From: CAZPAV01 sp964584755
Lineage (GTDB): Bacteria; Actinomycetota; Acidimicrobiia; Spongiisociales; UBA5794
Assembly: GCA_964584755.1 (NCBI GenBank)
Contig: CAZPAV010000005.1
Coordinates: 1 to 64,000 of the forward strand
DNA length: 64,000 bases
Reading direction: 5' to 3'
In this document: positions 31,517 to 39,750 of the stretch, piece by piece
Layout: each line of letters opens with the position of its first letter
Numbering within the stretch: the first letter of the stretch is position 1
Position numbers and translations under genes: made by a program
The notes under the pieces: generated by a model
The model's input: the letters and a program-made list of their open reading frames with translations, nothing else
What the model was told of the DNA's origin: nothing
Databases searched by the model: none

Positions 31517-32872
31517 GTGACCTTGTGGGGTGGGCGGTTCCAGGAACGTCCCGACGAGACGCTGTGGCACTTCACGGTGGACCGGAGCGACCGGCGCCTC
31601 CTCCGCTACGACGTGGCCGGGTCGCTCGCCCACGTCGGCATGCTCGGCGCCGTGGGGTTGCTCTCCGACGAGGAGGCGGCGACCCTGCGCGACGGCCTCG
31701 AGCGCATCCTCGAGGAGGCGAACGAGGGACGATTCGGGTTCCTCGAGTCCGACGAGGACGTCCACTCCGCCGTCGAGCGACGCCTTCACGAGCTCGTCGG
31801 GGACGTCGCCGGCAAGCTCCACACGGGCCGGTCGCGCAACGACCAGGTCTGTCTCGACCTGCGTCTCTACCTCCGCCGTGAGGCGGAGCAGCGCGCCGAG
31901 CAGCTCCGCGAGCTCGTGGGCATCCTCGTGACGAAGGCGGAGGAGACGGGGGAGACCGTCGTCGCCGCCTACACCCACCTCCAGCAGGCGCAGGCGGTCC
32001 CGCTGGCGCACCACCTCCTCGCCTACGCCTGGATGCTCCTGCGCGATGCGGACCGGTTCGTCGAGGCGAGGAGGCGCATCGACGTCTCCCCGCTCGGTGC
32101 CGGCGCCGCCGCCGGATCGTCGCTGCCGTTGGATCCGCAGCGGGTCGCCGCCGACCTGGGCTTCTCCGGCGTCTTCGCCAACAGCCTCGACGCCGTCGGC
32201 TCGCGGGACTTCGTCAGCGAGTACGTGGCGTGCTGCGCGCAGGCGATGATCCACCTCTCCCGGCTCGCCGAGGAGCTCGTCCTGTGGTGTACCGAGGAGT
32301 TCGGGTGGGCGACGTACGCCGACCGCTACACCACCGGCTCCTCGGCGCTCCCCCAGAAGAAGAACCCCGACATCGCCGAGCTCGTACGAGGACGCTCGGC
32401 GACCGTGATCGGGGACCTGACCACCCTCCTCGCGCTCGAGAAGGGCTTGCCCCTCGCCTACGACCGGGACCTCCAGGAGGACAAGAGGGCCGTGTTCCAC
32501 GCCGACGACACGCTCACCGCCGCGCTCGCGGCGCTCTCCGGAATGGTGGCGACCGCCCGGTTCCACCCCCCGCCTCCGTCGCCGTGGGTGACCGCGCTCG
32601 ACCTCGCCGAGGTGCTCGTCGCCCGCGGTGTTCCCTTCCGGGAGGCCCACCGCGTCGTGGGAGGCCTCGTGGCCCGGCTCCACGGCGAGGGTCGGACCCT
32701 CGGGGACGTCTCGCCCGAGGAGCTGGCCGCGACCCACCCGCGTCTCGCTGCCGAGGACGTGGCACTCCTCGACCCCCGTGGCTCGGTGGAGGCCCGGCGC
32801 ACGCCGGGAGGGGGCTCGTTCGCCTCGGTGCGGAGCCAGATCGCGGCGCTGAGGGAGCTCCTCGGTTCCTGA
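31517..32872 (+). CDS. argH: Argininosuccinate lyase
   Basis: 451 residues from the GTG at 31517, giving the family N-terminus V-T-LWGGRF nine bases after AGGAGG. A GTG nine bases upstream is in frame, but the ribosome binding site would touch it. Fumarase/aspartase superfamily: HTGRSRNDQ near residue 105, THLQQAQ with the catalytic histidine, and signature TGSSALPQKKNPD (Leu where Met is common) containing the flexible serine loop. It makes arginine and fumarate. It closes the argC-J-B-R-G-H series. Confidence 0.95.
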   Translation: MTLWGGRFQERPDETLWHFTVDRSDRRLLRYDVAGSLAHVGMLGAVGLLSDEEAATLRDGLERILEEANEGRFGFLESDEDVHSAVERRLHELVGDVAGKLHTGRSRNDQVCLDLRLYLRREAEQRAEQLRELVGILVTKAEETGETVVAAYTHLQQAQAVPLAHHLLAYAWMLLRDADRFVEARRRIDVSPLGAGAAAGSSLPLDPQRVAADLGFSGVFANSLDAVGSRDFVSEYVACCAQAMIHLSRLAEELVLWCTEEFGWATYADRYTTGSSALPQKKNPDIAELVRGRSATVIGDLTTLLALEKGLPLAYDRDLQEDKRAVFHADDTLTAALAALSGMVATARFHPPPPSPWVTALDLAEVLVARGVPFREAHRVVGGLVARLHGEGRTLGDVSPEELAATHPRLAAEDVALLDPRGSVEARRTPGGGSFASVRSQIAALRELLGS

Positions 32873-32925
32873 TGAGGCACGAGGACCCTGGGCGGTCCTG
32901 CGCGGAGGTTCTACGCTGGCGGGCG

Positions 32926-33516
32926 ATGGAGCGTGACCTGGACCGTGTCGGTGCCGAGCTCGTCCGCATCGCCCGGCGCGCCATCGCCGGGAGGCTCGAT
33001 GGCCGGGACGTGCCTCCCGACCTCGCCGCGGCCCCGGCCGTGCTGCGCGAACCCGGAGCGAGCTTCGTGACCCTCGAGCGACAGGGACGGCTGCGCGGCT
33101 GCATCGGATCGCTCGTACCCCGCCGGCCTCTGGCGGTCGACGTGCATGCCAACGCCATCGCCGCGGCGTTCTCCGATCCGCGGTTCCCGCCACTGACCCG
33201 CGAGGAGTGGCTCGACACCACCGTCGAGGTCTCGGTGCTCACCGAGCCGAAGCCGCTCTCCTTCCACGGCTCGGCCGACCTGCGGCGACGAATCGGCCCG
33301 GGGATGGGGCTCGTGCTCGAGCACCCGGACGGCCGGGCGACCCTCCTGCCGCAGGTGTGGGAGCAGATCTCCGACACCGAGGAGTTCCTCGCGGTCCTCG
33401 CCCGGAAGGCCGGCCTCTCCCCCGAGGTCTACGCCGACCCCAGGACGCGGGTCCGCGTGTACCGCGTCGTCGCGTTCGACGAGGAGGAACGGCCGGCCGG
33501 AGGACCCGAGCGGTGA
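32926..33516 (+). CDS. AMMECR1-domain protein
   Basis: 196 residues spanning one AMMECR1 domain: ASFVTLERQGRLRGCIGSLVPRRPLAVDVHANAIAAAFSDPRFPPL is the signature with the conserved LRGCIG loop. VEVSVLTEPKPL and LLPQVWEQISDTEEFLAVLARKAG follow. In other genomes these occur with Memo-like and radical SAM proteins; neither partner is visible here. The function is unknown. Start: ATG at 32926, though an in-frame ATG at 32872 overlapping the argH stop would add 18 residues. Confidence 0.85.
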   Translation: MERDLDRVGAELVRIARRAIAGRLDGRDVPPDLAAAPAVLREPGASFVTLERQGRLRGCIGSLVPRRPLAVDVHANAIAAAFSDPRFPPLTREEWLDTTVEVSVLTEPKPLSFHGSADLRRRIGPGMGLVLEHPDGRATLLPQVWEQISDTEEFLAVLARKAGLSPEVYADPRTRVRVYRVVAFDEEERPAGGPER

Positions 33517-33530
33517 GATAGAGTGCCGTC

Positions 33531-33872
33531 ATGGAACTGGTACGACACGACGAGGCGAAGCCGTTCGCGTTCGCCGAGTTCACGATCCGCGAGCTGAGTC
33601 CGAAGGCGTTCGACCTCGGATCGATCGCCGAGGTCACCGTCCCCATCGGCGCCGACCGGCCGGAGCGGGTGAACGAGAAGACGCATCGCGTCTACGTCTG
33701 CCTGCGGGGAGACATCGAGTTCCGGGTGGAGGGGGAGACGATCCACCTCCGACCCGGGGACGTCCTGCACGTCGCCACGGGGGAGCGGTACGGTTTCCAC
33801 AACGGAGGGTACGAGGAGGGGACGCTGCTCCTCGTGCGTGTTCCCGGACCGGCCCTCCCGGAGGGCCACTGA
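33531..33872 (+). CDS. Cupin-domain protein
   Basis: 113 residues forming one small beta-barrel. The cupin core is recognisable: RVNEKTHRVYVCLRGDIEFRVEGETIHLRPGDVLHVATGERYGFHNGG. Metal ligands would be Glu49 and His51 of NEKTH and a His in the second motif (YGFHN). This resembles the metal-binding mannose-6-phosphate isomerase-like cupins, but no specific substrate can be assigned. It lies 14 bases after the AMMECR1 gene and may be cotranscribed with it. Confidence 0.8.
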   Translation: MELVRHDEAKPFAFAEFTIRELSPKAFDLGSIAEVTVPIGADRPERVNEKTHRVYVCLRGDIEFRVEGETIHLRPGDVLHVATGERYGFHNGGYEEGTLLLVRVPGPALPEGH

Positions 33873-33896
33873 GCGGGCGCGGCCGGGGGATCTGTC

Positions 33897-34502
33897 GTGA
33901 CCACCTTGCTCTTCGACCTCGATCGGACCCTCGTCGACGTGCAGAGCTTCACCGACTACGACGCGGCCGCCCGTGCGCTCGCGGAGCGGTTCGGACCGCT
34001 CCCCTCGGCGTCGGCGCCGGGGACCTACTGGCGCCCCGGCACGGTCGCCGCCATGGAGGCGCTGCTCGCCTGGAGCGGCGATGCCCGGTGGCAGGAGGCG
34101 TCCGACCTCGTGGAGCGGTTCGAGCTCGCCGCGGTGGCGCGGTCGGTCGCCATGCCCGGCCTCCCCGCGTTGCTGAACGGGGTCGGTGACCGGCCCTGGG
34201 GGGTGGTGACGCTCATGGGTCCGACGGCGGCCCGGGCCGTACTCGAGCGACACGGGATCGTCGCCGCGGTCGTCGTGGGCCGGGTGGCGGAGCTGCGGCC
34301 CAAGCCGGCACCCGATCAGCTCGTGGCGGCGCTCGACCGCCTGGGCGCCGACCCGGCGCAGGCCGTCATGGTGGGGGACAGCTCGTGGGACCGGGAGGCG
34401 GCGGAGGCGGCGGGGACCGCCTTCGTCGGCGTGTCCTCGTCGGACTTCGGCGACGACGTGCCCGTGGCGGCGGATCTCGAGGACCTGCTCCGGTTCCTCT
34501 GA
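33897..34502 (+). CDS. HAD-superfamily hydrolase
   Basis: 201 residues from a GTG six bases after GGGGGA. Motif I is LLFDLDRTLVD (nucleophile Asp and acid/base Asp in DLD), motif III a lysine in LRPKPAPDQL, and motif IV VMVGDSSWDREAA. The small helical cap between residues 15 and 90 marks it as a C1-cap phosphoglycolate phosphatase-like enzyme. The physiological substrate cannot be told. It follows the cupin gene by 24 bases. Confidence 0.85.
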   Translation: MTTLLFDLDRTLVDVQSFTDYDAAARALAERFGPLPSASAPGTYWRPGTVAAMEALLAWSGDARWQEASDLVERFELAAVARSVAMPGLPALLNGVGDRPWGVVTLMGPTAARAVLERHGIVAAVVVGRVAELRPKPAPDQLVAALDRLGADPAQAVMVGDSSWDREAAEAAGTAFVGVSSSDFGDDVPVAADLEDLLRFL

Positions 34503-34536
34503 GCCTTCCGGCCCGCGGCGGCGGGCGAGGGGCGCG

Positions 34537-35202
34537 TCAGCGGGACAGCGGTACCACGTAGCGCCACACCGCGACGAAGTGGACGGCGGTGGCGGCCACG
34601 ACGAGCACGTGGAAGGCCTCGTGGTACGAGAACACGCGCGGCCACAACCGAGGCCGGTTCGTCACGAGGAAGACCATCCCCACCGTGTAGAGGACCCCGC
34701 CGACGACCACGAGGACGGTTCCGGCGAGCGCGAGGCGCTGGACGAGGGGCCAGGCGAAGAACACCGCCAGCCAGCCGAGGATCGTCGAGAGGGCCACGGA
34801 GAACCCTCCGGGGATCCGGGTGAGGAACGCCTTCTGGACGATCCCGAGCACGGCGATCCCCCACACGAGTGCCAGCAGCAGCCACCGCAGCGGAGGATCG
34901 AGCACGATGACGGTGAACGGCGTGTAGGTCCCGGCGATGAGGAGGTAGATCATCGAGTGGTCGAGTCGCTGCATGCGGCGCTTCGCCACCGCCCGCCACG
35001 GCACCGAGTGATAGAGCGAGCTCGTGGTGTAGAGCGCCACCATGGCGACGCCGAAGACGAGCACCGAGAAGCGGGCCGACCAGGAGTGTGCCTGGGCGAC
35101 GAGGAACACGGACCCGGCGACGGCGGCGATCGCCGCGCCGCCGTGGAGGAAACCCCGGACGGGGTTCTGCATCCTGCCGATCGTCCAGCGCGGGAGGTTC
35201 AT
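34537..35202 (-). CDS. Hemolysin III/YqfA (TrhA) family membrane protein
   Basis: 221 residues with seven predicted membrane helices, of the PAQR superfamily. Family motifs: LHGGAAIAAVAG in the first helix, TTSSLYHSV (Ser-x3-H motif), QRLDHSMIYLLIAGTYTPF with the conserved aspartate, and YHEAFHVLVVAATAVHFVAV with the H-x3-H pair. These Asp/His residues form a zinc site in PAQR receptors. Bacterial members affect membrane energetics; hemolysis is a historical label. It converges with the HAD gene. Confidence 0.9.
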   Translation of the reverse strand: MNLPRWTIGRMQNPVRGFLHGGAAIAAVAGSVFLVAQAHSWSARFSVLVFGVAMVALYTTSSLYHSVPWRAVAKRRMQRLDHSMIYLLIAGTYTPFTVIVLDPPLRWLLLALVWGIAVLGIVQKAFLTRIPGGFSVALSTILGWLAVFFAWPLVQRLALAGTVLVVVGGVLYTVGMVFLVTNRPRLWPRVFSYHEAFHVLVVAATAVHFVAVWRYVVPLSR

Positions 35203-35270
35203 CGCGCGCAGGGTACCCCGCGCGGTGCGCTGCCGGCGGGAGACGCGATCCGAGCGGCGATAATCGGGGC

Positions 35271-37034
35271 ATGGCGCGCCCCGTCCGCATCGCGAACGCC
35301 TCGGGTTTCCTCGGGGATCGGAGATCGGCGATGCGTGAGCAGGTGGAGGGTGGGCCCGTCGACGTCCTCACCGGCGACTACCTCGCCGAGCTCACGATGG
35401 CGATCCTCGCCCGGCAACGGATGAAGGACCCGGCGGCCGGGTACGCCCGGGTGTTCCTCGACCAGATGGAGGAGGTCCTCGGTACCTGCCTGGAGCGGGG
35501 GATCAAGGTGGTGGCGAACGCCGGGGGGCTCAACCCGGCCGGGCTCGCCCGGGCGCTCGAGGAGCTGGCGGCGCGTCTCGGGTTGGAGGCGACCGTCGCC
35601 ACCGTCGCCGGCGACGATCTCATGGGCCGGCTCGAGGAGCTGGCCGCCGACGGCGTGGCGCTGCGGCATCCGACGCGGTCGGTACGACCGTTGACGGCGA
35701 ACGCCTACCTCGGAGGCTGGGGGATCGCCACGGCCCTCGGCCGCGGGGCCGACGTGGTGGTCACGGGCCGGGTATCCGACGCCTCCCTGACGGTGGGCCC
35801 GGCCGCCTGGTGGCACGGTTGGGAGAGGGATGCCTGGGACCGGCTCGCCGGGGCGGTGGTCGCCGGGCACGTCATCGAGTGCGGCGCCCAGGCGACCGGC
35901 GGCAACTTCCCGTTCTTCGCCGAGATCCCGGGGCTCGAGGACCCCGGCTTCCCCATCGCCGAGGTGGCGGCCGACGGATCGGCGATCATCACGAAGCACC
36001 CCGGGACCGGAGGCGCGGTGACGCGGGGGACGGTGACCGCCCAGCTCCTCTACGAGATCGCGGGTCCCGCGTATCTCAACCCGGACGTCGTGGCCCGGCT
36101 CGACACCGTTCGGGTCGACGACCTGGGCGGAGATCGGGTCCGCCTCTCCGGGGTGCGGGGCGAACCGGCTCCGGAGACGACGAAGACGGCCATGGTGGGG
36201 GTGGAGGGCTACCGCAACGAGGTGACCTTCGTCATCCCGGGCCTCGACGTGGACGCGAAAGCGCGGCTCGTGGAGGAGGCCCTGTGGCGGCGGCTCGGGG
36301 GACCGGAACGGTTCACCCGGGTGGAGAGACGGCTGGTGCGCTCCGCGGCGGTCGACCCCGGCTGCAACGAGGCGGCGTTCGGTTTCCTCACCATCGCCGT
36401 GATCGATCCCGACGCGGCGCGGGTGGGACGCGCCTTCTCGAACGCGGCCGTGGAGCTCGCCCTCGCCAACTATCCGGGATTCTCCCTGACGAGTCCGCCC
36501 CGGGGGGAGCGACCGGCGATCGTGTACTGGTCGAGCCTCGTGCCGACGCGCCAGGTTCCCGCCGTCGTCACGGTGCGGGGGGAGACGGTCCGGGTTCCGG
36601 GAGAGGTCGCGACGGGACCGTGGACGGCACGACCCTCGCCGCGGCCACCGGAACCCGTCCCCTTCGGGGGTCGCCGGCGCCGGGTGCCGCTGGGCCGGGT
36701 CGCGGGGGCCCGATCGGGGGACAAGGGCGGGGACGCCAACCTCGGCGTGTGGGTACGGGACGAGGAGGCGTTCGCCTGGCTCGTCGGCTTCCTCACCGTC
36801 GATCGGTTGCGAGACCTCCTCCCCGAGACCCGGGAGCTCCCGATCGACCGCCACGTCCTGCCGAACCTCCGGGCGATGAACTTCCTCCTCCGCGGCTTCC
36901 TCGGGGAGGGTGTCGCCTCGTCGCTGCGGGCCGACCCCCAGGCGAAGACGCTGGGGGAGTACCTGCGGGCGAAGATCGTCGAGGTGCCGGAGCGGCTCCT
37001 CGGGAAGGTGAGCCGGCCCGGCTCAGCTCCGTGA
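35271..37034 (+). CDS. AtuA-family protein (DUF1446 fused to a C-terminal AtuA-like domain)
   Basis: 587 residues. The N-terminal ~450 residues are DUF1446 (MARPVRIANASGFLGDRRSA..., VVANAGGLNPAGLA, VVTGRVSDASLTVGPAAWWHGW, GGNFPFFAEIPGLEDPGFPIAEV). The C-terminal ~110 residues form the ferredoxin-fold AtuA tail (VAGARSGDKGGDANLGVWV). AtuA was named from acyclic terpene use in Pseudomonas, but DUF1446 proteins occur widely and the reaction is unknown. No other atu gene lies nearby, so a terpene role is not supported here. The stop region overlaps the next minus-strand gene by 12 bases. Confidence 0.85.
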   Translation: MARPVRIANASGFLGDRRSAMREQVEGGPVDVLTGDYLAELTMAILARQRMKDPAAGYARVFLDQMEEVLGTCLERGIKVVANAGGLNPAGLARALEELAARLGLEATVATVAGDDLMGRLEELAADGVALRHPTRSVRPLTANAYLGGWGIATALGRGADVVVTGRVSDASLTVGPAAWWHGWERDAWDRLAGAVVAGHVIECGAQATGGNFPFFAEIPGLEDPGFPIAEVAADGSAIITKHPGTGGAVTRGTVTAQLLYEIAGPAYLNPDVVARLDTVRVDDLGGDRVRLSGVRGEPAPETTKTAMVGVEGYRNEVTFVIPGLDVDAKARLVEEALWRRLGGPERFTRVERRLVRSAAVDPGCNEAAFGFLTIAVIDPDAARVGRAFSNAAVELALANYPGFSLTSPPRGERPAIVYWSSLVPTRQVPAVVTVRGETVRVPGEVATGPWTARPSPRPPEPVPFGGRRRRVPLGRVAGARSGDKGGDANLGVWVRDEEAFAWLVGFLTVDRLRDLLPETRELPIDRHVLPNLRAMNFLLRGFLGEGVASSLRADPQAKTLGEYLRAKIVEVPERLLGKVSRPGSAP

Positions 37035-37418
37035 GCGACGGATGCCGGCGCGCCGGAGCACCGACGCGGGGACTCCCGCCTCCCGCCAGGCGCCGTACGT
37101 GATCCCCTTCTTCTCGGAGTACGCGGCGGCGTGCTCCACGAATCCCGCCTCGAGGTCGGTGAGATCGGCGGTGGCGCGTGCCGACTCGAGGGCCTCCTCG
37201 GTGTCGAGACGCGCCTGGATGAGCTCGACGCGCTTGAGGGGATCGGGTTCGGCCCGAACCCGCTCGTCGAGCTGTGCGATCCGCGCCTCGAGGGTCTCCG
37301 GAGAGACAGGGCGCCCCCGTCGCTTCGGGGTGTCGAGTGCCGCGAGGTACGCCTTGATGGCCCTCGCCTGCCTCCGGCCCTCTGCGAGCGCCGCCTTGTG
37401 GGCTTCCGACATGGCCAT
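37023..37418 (-). CDS. Hypothetical actinobacterial protein (charged, helical)
   Basis: 131 residues from an ATG with GAGGAGGAGCACA upstream. The N-terminus MAMSEAHKAALAEGRRQARAIKAYLAAL and the AT-hook-like KRRGRPVSPETLEARIAQLDERV are followed by a long helical stretch and a C-terminal GITYGAWREAGVPASVLRRAGI that resembles a small helix-turn-helix. The composition is soluble and charged. Short proteins of this pattern are common in actinobacteria, but I know of no function. A DNA-binding role is plausible only by appearance. Confidence 0.75.
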   Translation of the reverse strand: MAMSEAHKAALAEGRRQARAIKAYLAALDTPKRRGRPVSPETLEARIAQLDERVRAEPDPLKRVELIQARLDTEEALESARATADLTDLEAGFVEHAAAYSEKKGITYGAWREAGVPASVLRRAGIRRSRS

Positions 37419-37518
37419 GTGGTGTGCTCCTCCTCTCGGTGCGATCGACCCATGTTGGCAGGTCGCAGCCGGGAGGTGAAGCCGGTTCCGCAGGACGCGG
37501 CGATAGGATACGCGACGT

Positions 37519-38301
37519 ATGCGGGTCGGTCACGTGCTCACCGCGCCGCTCTATCGCCTCTACGAGGAGCGGCTCCTCGCCGGCCTCGACCGGACCCGAC
37601 TGCCGCGCCACATCGGGGTGATCCACGACGGGCACCGCCGCTACGCCCGCCGCGAGGGTCTGCCCGACTATCAGGCCTCCTACCGGGTCGGGATGTCGAA
37701 GTTCGTGGAGTTCCTGTCGTGGACCGCGGCGCTGCGGATCCCGGCGGTGACCTGCTGGCTGCTCTCGAAGGAGAACCTGGCACGACCGGCCGAGGAGCTC
37801 GAGCCGTACTACGAGGTGCTCGTCGAGCTCTTCGACCGGCTCCCGAGGGAGCCGGCCACACAGGACGTCGAGGTGCGCCTCATCGGGAGTCTCGATCTCC
37901 TCCCGACCCGGCTCGTCGAGGCGGCGAAGCGGCTCGAGGAGCGGTGTCCCGGCGGATCGCGGCGGGTGACCATCGCGCTCGCGTACGGAGGACGCCAGGA
38001 GATCGTCGATGCGGTCCGGGACCTCGTCGACGAGCTCGTCGCCGGGGGCGTCGCGCCGGAGGCGATGGCGGCGCACGTGGATGCGGCCGGGATCGCCTCC
38101 CACCTCTACACGTCCGACCTGCCGGACCCCGACCTCGTGATCCGCACCTCGGGGGAGGCGCGGCTCTCGGGGTTCCTGCTCTGGCAGTCGGCGTACGCCG
38201 AGTACTCGTTCGTCGACGTCTACTGGCCCGCCTTCCGTCGGGTCGACTTCCTCCGTTCGTTGCGCGACTTCACGAAGCGGGAGCGGCGGTACGGGCGCTG
38301 A
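37519..38301 (+). CDS. cis-Prenyltransferase (UppS/Z-FPP synthase family) with altered motifs
   Basis: 260 residues. Signature 1 reads HIGVIHDGHRRYAR where UppS has H[IV]A.IMDGN.RWA; the catalytic aspartate is kept, but the flanking Met and Asn are both His. Later motifs are recognisable: ALAYGGRQEIVDA and PDLVIRTSGEARLSGFLLWQSAYAEYSF (Gly for the usual Asn in RLSNFLLWQ). It extends prenyl diphosphates with cis-isoprene units, making either the undecaprenyl/decaprenyl carrier or a short Z-farnesyl intermediate; which one cannot be told. It is monocistronic, divergent from the charged hypothetical gene. Confidence 0.85.
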   Translation: MRVGHVLTAPLYRLYEERLLAGLDRTRLPRHIGVIHDGHRRYARREGLPDYQASYRVGMSKFVEFLSWTAALRIPAVTCWLLSKENLARPAEELEPYYEVLVELFDRLPREPATQDVEVRLIGSLDLLPTRLVEAAKRLEERCPGGSRRVTIALAYGGRQEIVDAVRDLVDELVAGGVAPEAMAAHVDAAGIASHLYTSDLPDPDLVIRTSGEARLSGFLLWQSAYAEYSFVDVYWPAFRRVDFLRSLRDFTKRERRYGR

Positions 38302-38322
38302 AGGGGACGGCGCGCCGGTCGG

Positions 38323-39006
38323 TCACCGGGTGCGCAGGTCCGAGGGGAGATGCTCGCGATCGTTGCACGCTCGCAGGGAGAACGCCCAGGCGCTGGCGAG
38401 GGGGACGGCGCGTACCCGGGCCAGGGAGGCGTGGGAGAGAACGAACCGCTCCCACTCCCAGGGGGTGGGGTCGAGTCCGAGGAGTACGCCCATGGCGACG
38501 GCGTTCGCCCCGGCGTGGGCGACGACGGCGATGCGGTGATGGTCCTCCTCGACCTGCCACAGGAGGGGATGCTCCGGATGGGGACGGGTGCCCCGGGCGG
38601 CGAGGAGACGGAGGAGCGCGCCACGGATACGCTCGTGGAAGTCGGCGAACGACTCTCCTCCGGGGAGGCCGGCCCACCACGCCTCGGGGGGGCGGTGTCG
38701 AGAGGAGGCGAGGAGATCGGCGACCGCCTCCGCCGGCTTCCCCGACCAGTCGGGGGTGCGGATCTCGACGAGGTCGGGCACGATGTGGGCGGGGAGGCCG
38801 GTGGCGGCGATCAGGGGATCGGCCGTCTCTCGGGCCCGGCGTGCCGGGGAGACGAGGATCTCCGTGAGCTCCGGGGAGCGGGAGGCGAGGCGGTCGGCGA
38901 CGAGGCGGGCCTGGCGGCGACCCCGGCCGGTGAGACCGGCATCGCCCTGGGCGATCCCGTCGACGATCCAGGCGGGCTCGCCGTGGCGCACGAAGATGAG
39001 CTCCAT
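38323..39006 (-). CDS. Histidine phosphatase-family protein
   Basis: 227 residues. Phosphoglycerate mutase-like fold: FVRHGEPAW holds the phospho-acceptor histidine (RHG motif), LTGRGRRQARLVADRL follows, VSPARRARETA has the phosphate-binding arginine, GGESFADFHERI has the acidic loop, and VVAHAGANAVAMG has the second catalytic histidine. It is probably a phosphatase of unknown substrate. It converges with the prenyltransferase gene (21-base gap). The start ATG lacks an obvious ribosome binding site. Confidence 0.87.
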   Translation of the reverse strand: MELIFVRHGEPAWIVDGIAQGDAGLTGRGRRQARLVADRLASRSPELTEILVSPARRARETADPLIAATGLPAHIVPDLVEIRTPDWSGKPAEAVADLLASSRHRPPEAWWAGLPGGESFADFHERIRGALLRLLAARGTRPHPEHPLLWQVEEDHHRIAVVAHAGANAVAMGVLLGLDPTPWEWERFVLSHASLARVRAVPLASAWAFSLRACNDREHLPSDLRTR

Positions 39007-39058
39007 CGCACCAGGGTACCCGGGGGCGGGGTCGAGACGGTGGGCGAGAGACCCGGAA

Positions 39059-39096
39059 CGAACCGACGGCCGCCGGGGAGGCGGCCGCTCGGTTCG
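39059..39096. repeat. Long inverted repeat upstream of pyrE
   Basis: Arms of 15-16 bases pair with a single bulge (CGAACCGA then CGGCCGCC on the left; complement on the right) around a short GGGGA loop. It lies in the divergent gap between the phosphatase and pyrE, about 80 bases before the pyrE start, with no T-run. It could be a leader hairpin of pyrE or a DNA site; the sequence does not decide. Confidence 0.6.
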
Positions 39097-39177
39097 GGCA
39101 TAGACGGGAGGTAGGAAGGCATCCTGTCTGAGTAACGTATCGTCCCCGGGGGTCGACGACTTGAGAGGTTTCTTCCC

Positions 39178-39750
39178 GTGGCGAGACCAGCGCAGGACGG
39201 CACGGCCGCCCACGCGGCCCTCGTGGCCCACCTTCGGGCTCACGCCCTCCGCACCGACGGTCCCTTCACGCTCCGTTCCGGGGCCGTGTCCACCTGGTAC
39301 CTCGACGCCCGGCAGACGACGTTCCACGGGGAGGGTGCGGGCGTCGTGGCGCGATCCGTCCTGGGAGTCCTCGTCGCAGGGGTCGAGGCGGTGGGCGGCA
39401 TGACGCTGGGAGCGGATCCCATCGCCGTCGCGACGGCTCTGGTGGGAACCGCCGCGGGCCGGCCCCTGCGGGCGTTCTCGATCCGCAAGGCGGAGAAGGA
39501 ACACGGCGCCGGAGGCCGGCTCGTCGGTCCCGTCGCTCCCGGCGATCGGGTGGCGGTGGTGGAGGACACGACGACGACCGGTGGCGCGTTGCTGGAGGCG
39601 ATCGACGTCCTGGAGGCGGCGGGGGTGGAGGTGCTGCAGGCGGTGGCGCTCGTGGACCGGAGCGGCGGGTCGGTGGCCTCCCGGCTGCGGGCGCGCCACA
39701 TCCCCTACGTGGCGCTCGTCCTGCCCGAGCACCTCGGGGTGGAGCCGTGA
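39178..39750 (+). CDS. pyrE: Orotate phosphoribosyltransferase
   Basis: 190 residues from a GTG nine bases after GAGAGG. Type I phosphoribosyltransferase: the PRPP-binding motif is VAVVEDTTTTGGALLEAI, the N-terminal substrate segment is FTLRSGAVSTWYLDARQ, and the catalytic flexible loop is SIRKAEKEHGAGG. It joins orotate to PRPP in UMP synthesis. It is the first gene of a coupled plus-strand unit: its stop overlaps the next start by four bases (GTGA). Other pyr genes are not in the window. Confidence 0.92.
   Translation: MARPAQDGTAAHAALVAHLRAHALRTDGPFTLRSGAVSTWYLDARQTTFHGEGAGVVARSVLGVLVAGVEAVGGMTLGADPIAVATALVGTAAGRPLRAFSIRKAEKEHGAGGRLVGPVAPGDRVAVVEDTTTTGGALLEAIDVLEAAGVEVLQAVALVDRSGGSVASRLRARHIPYVALVLPEHLGVEP

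Noticed and set aside
32926..33872. AmmeMemoRadiSam system
   Set aside because: Only the AMMECR1 part is present. No Memo-like or radical SAM gene lies nearby, so the system name is not supported.
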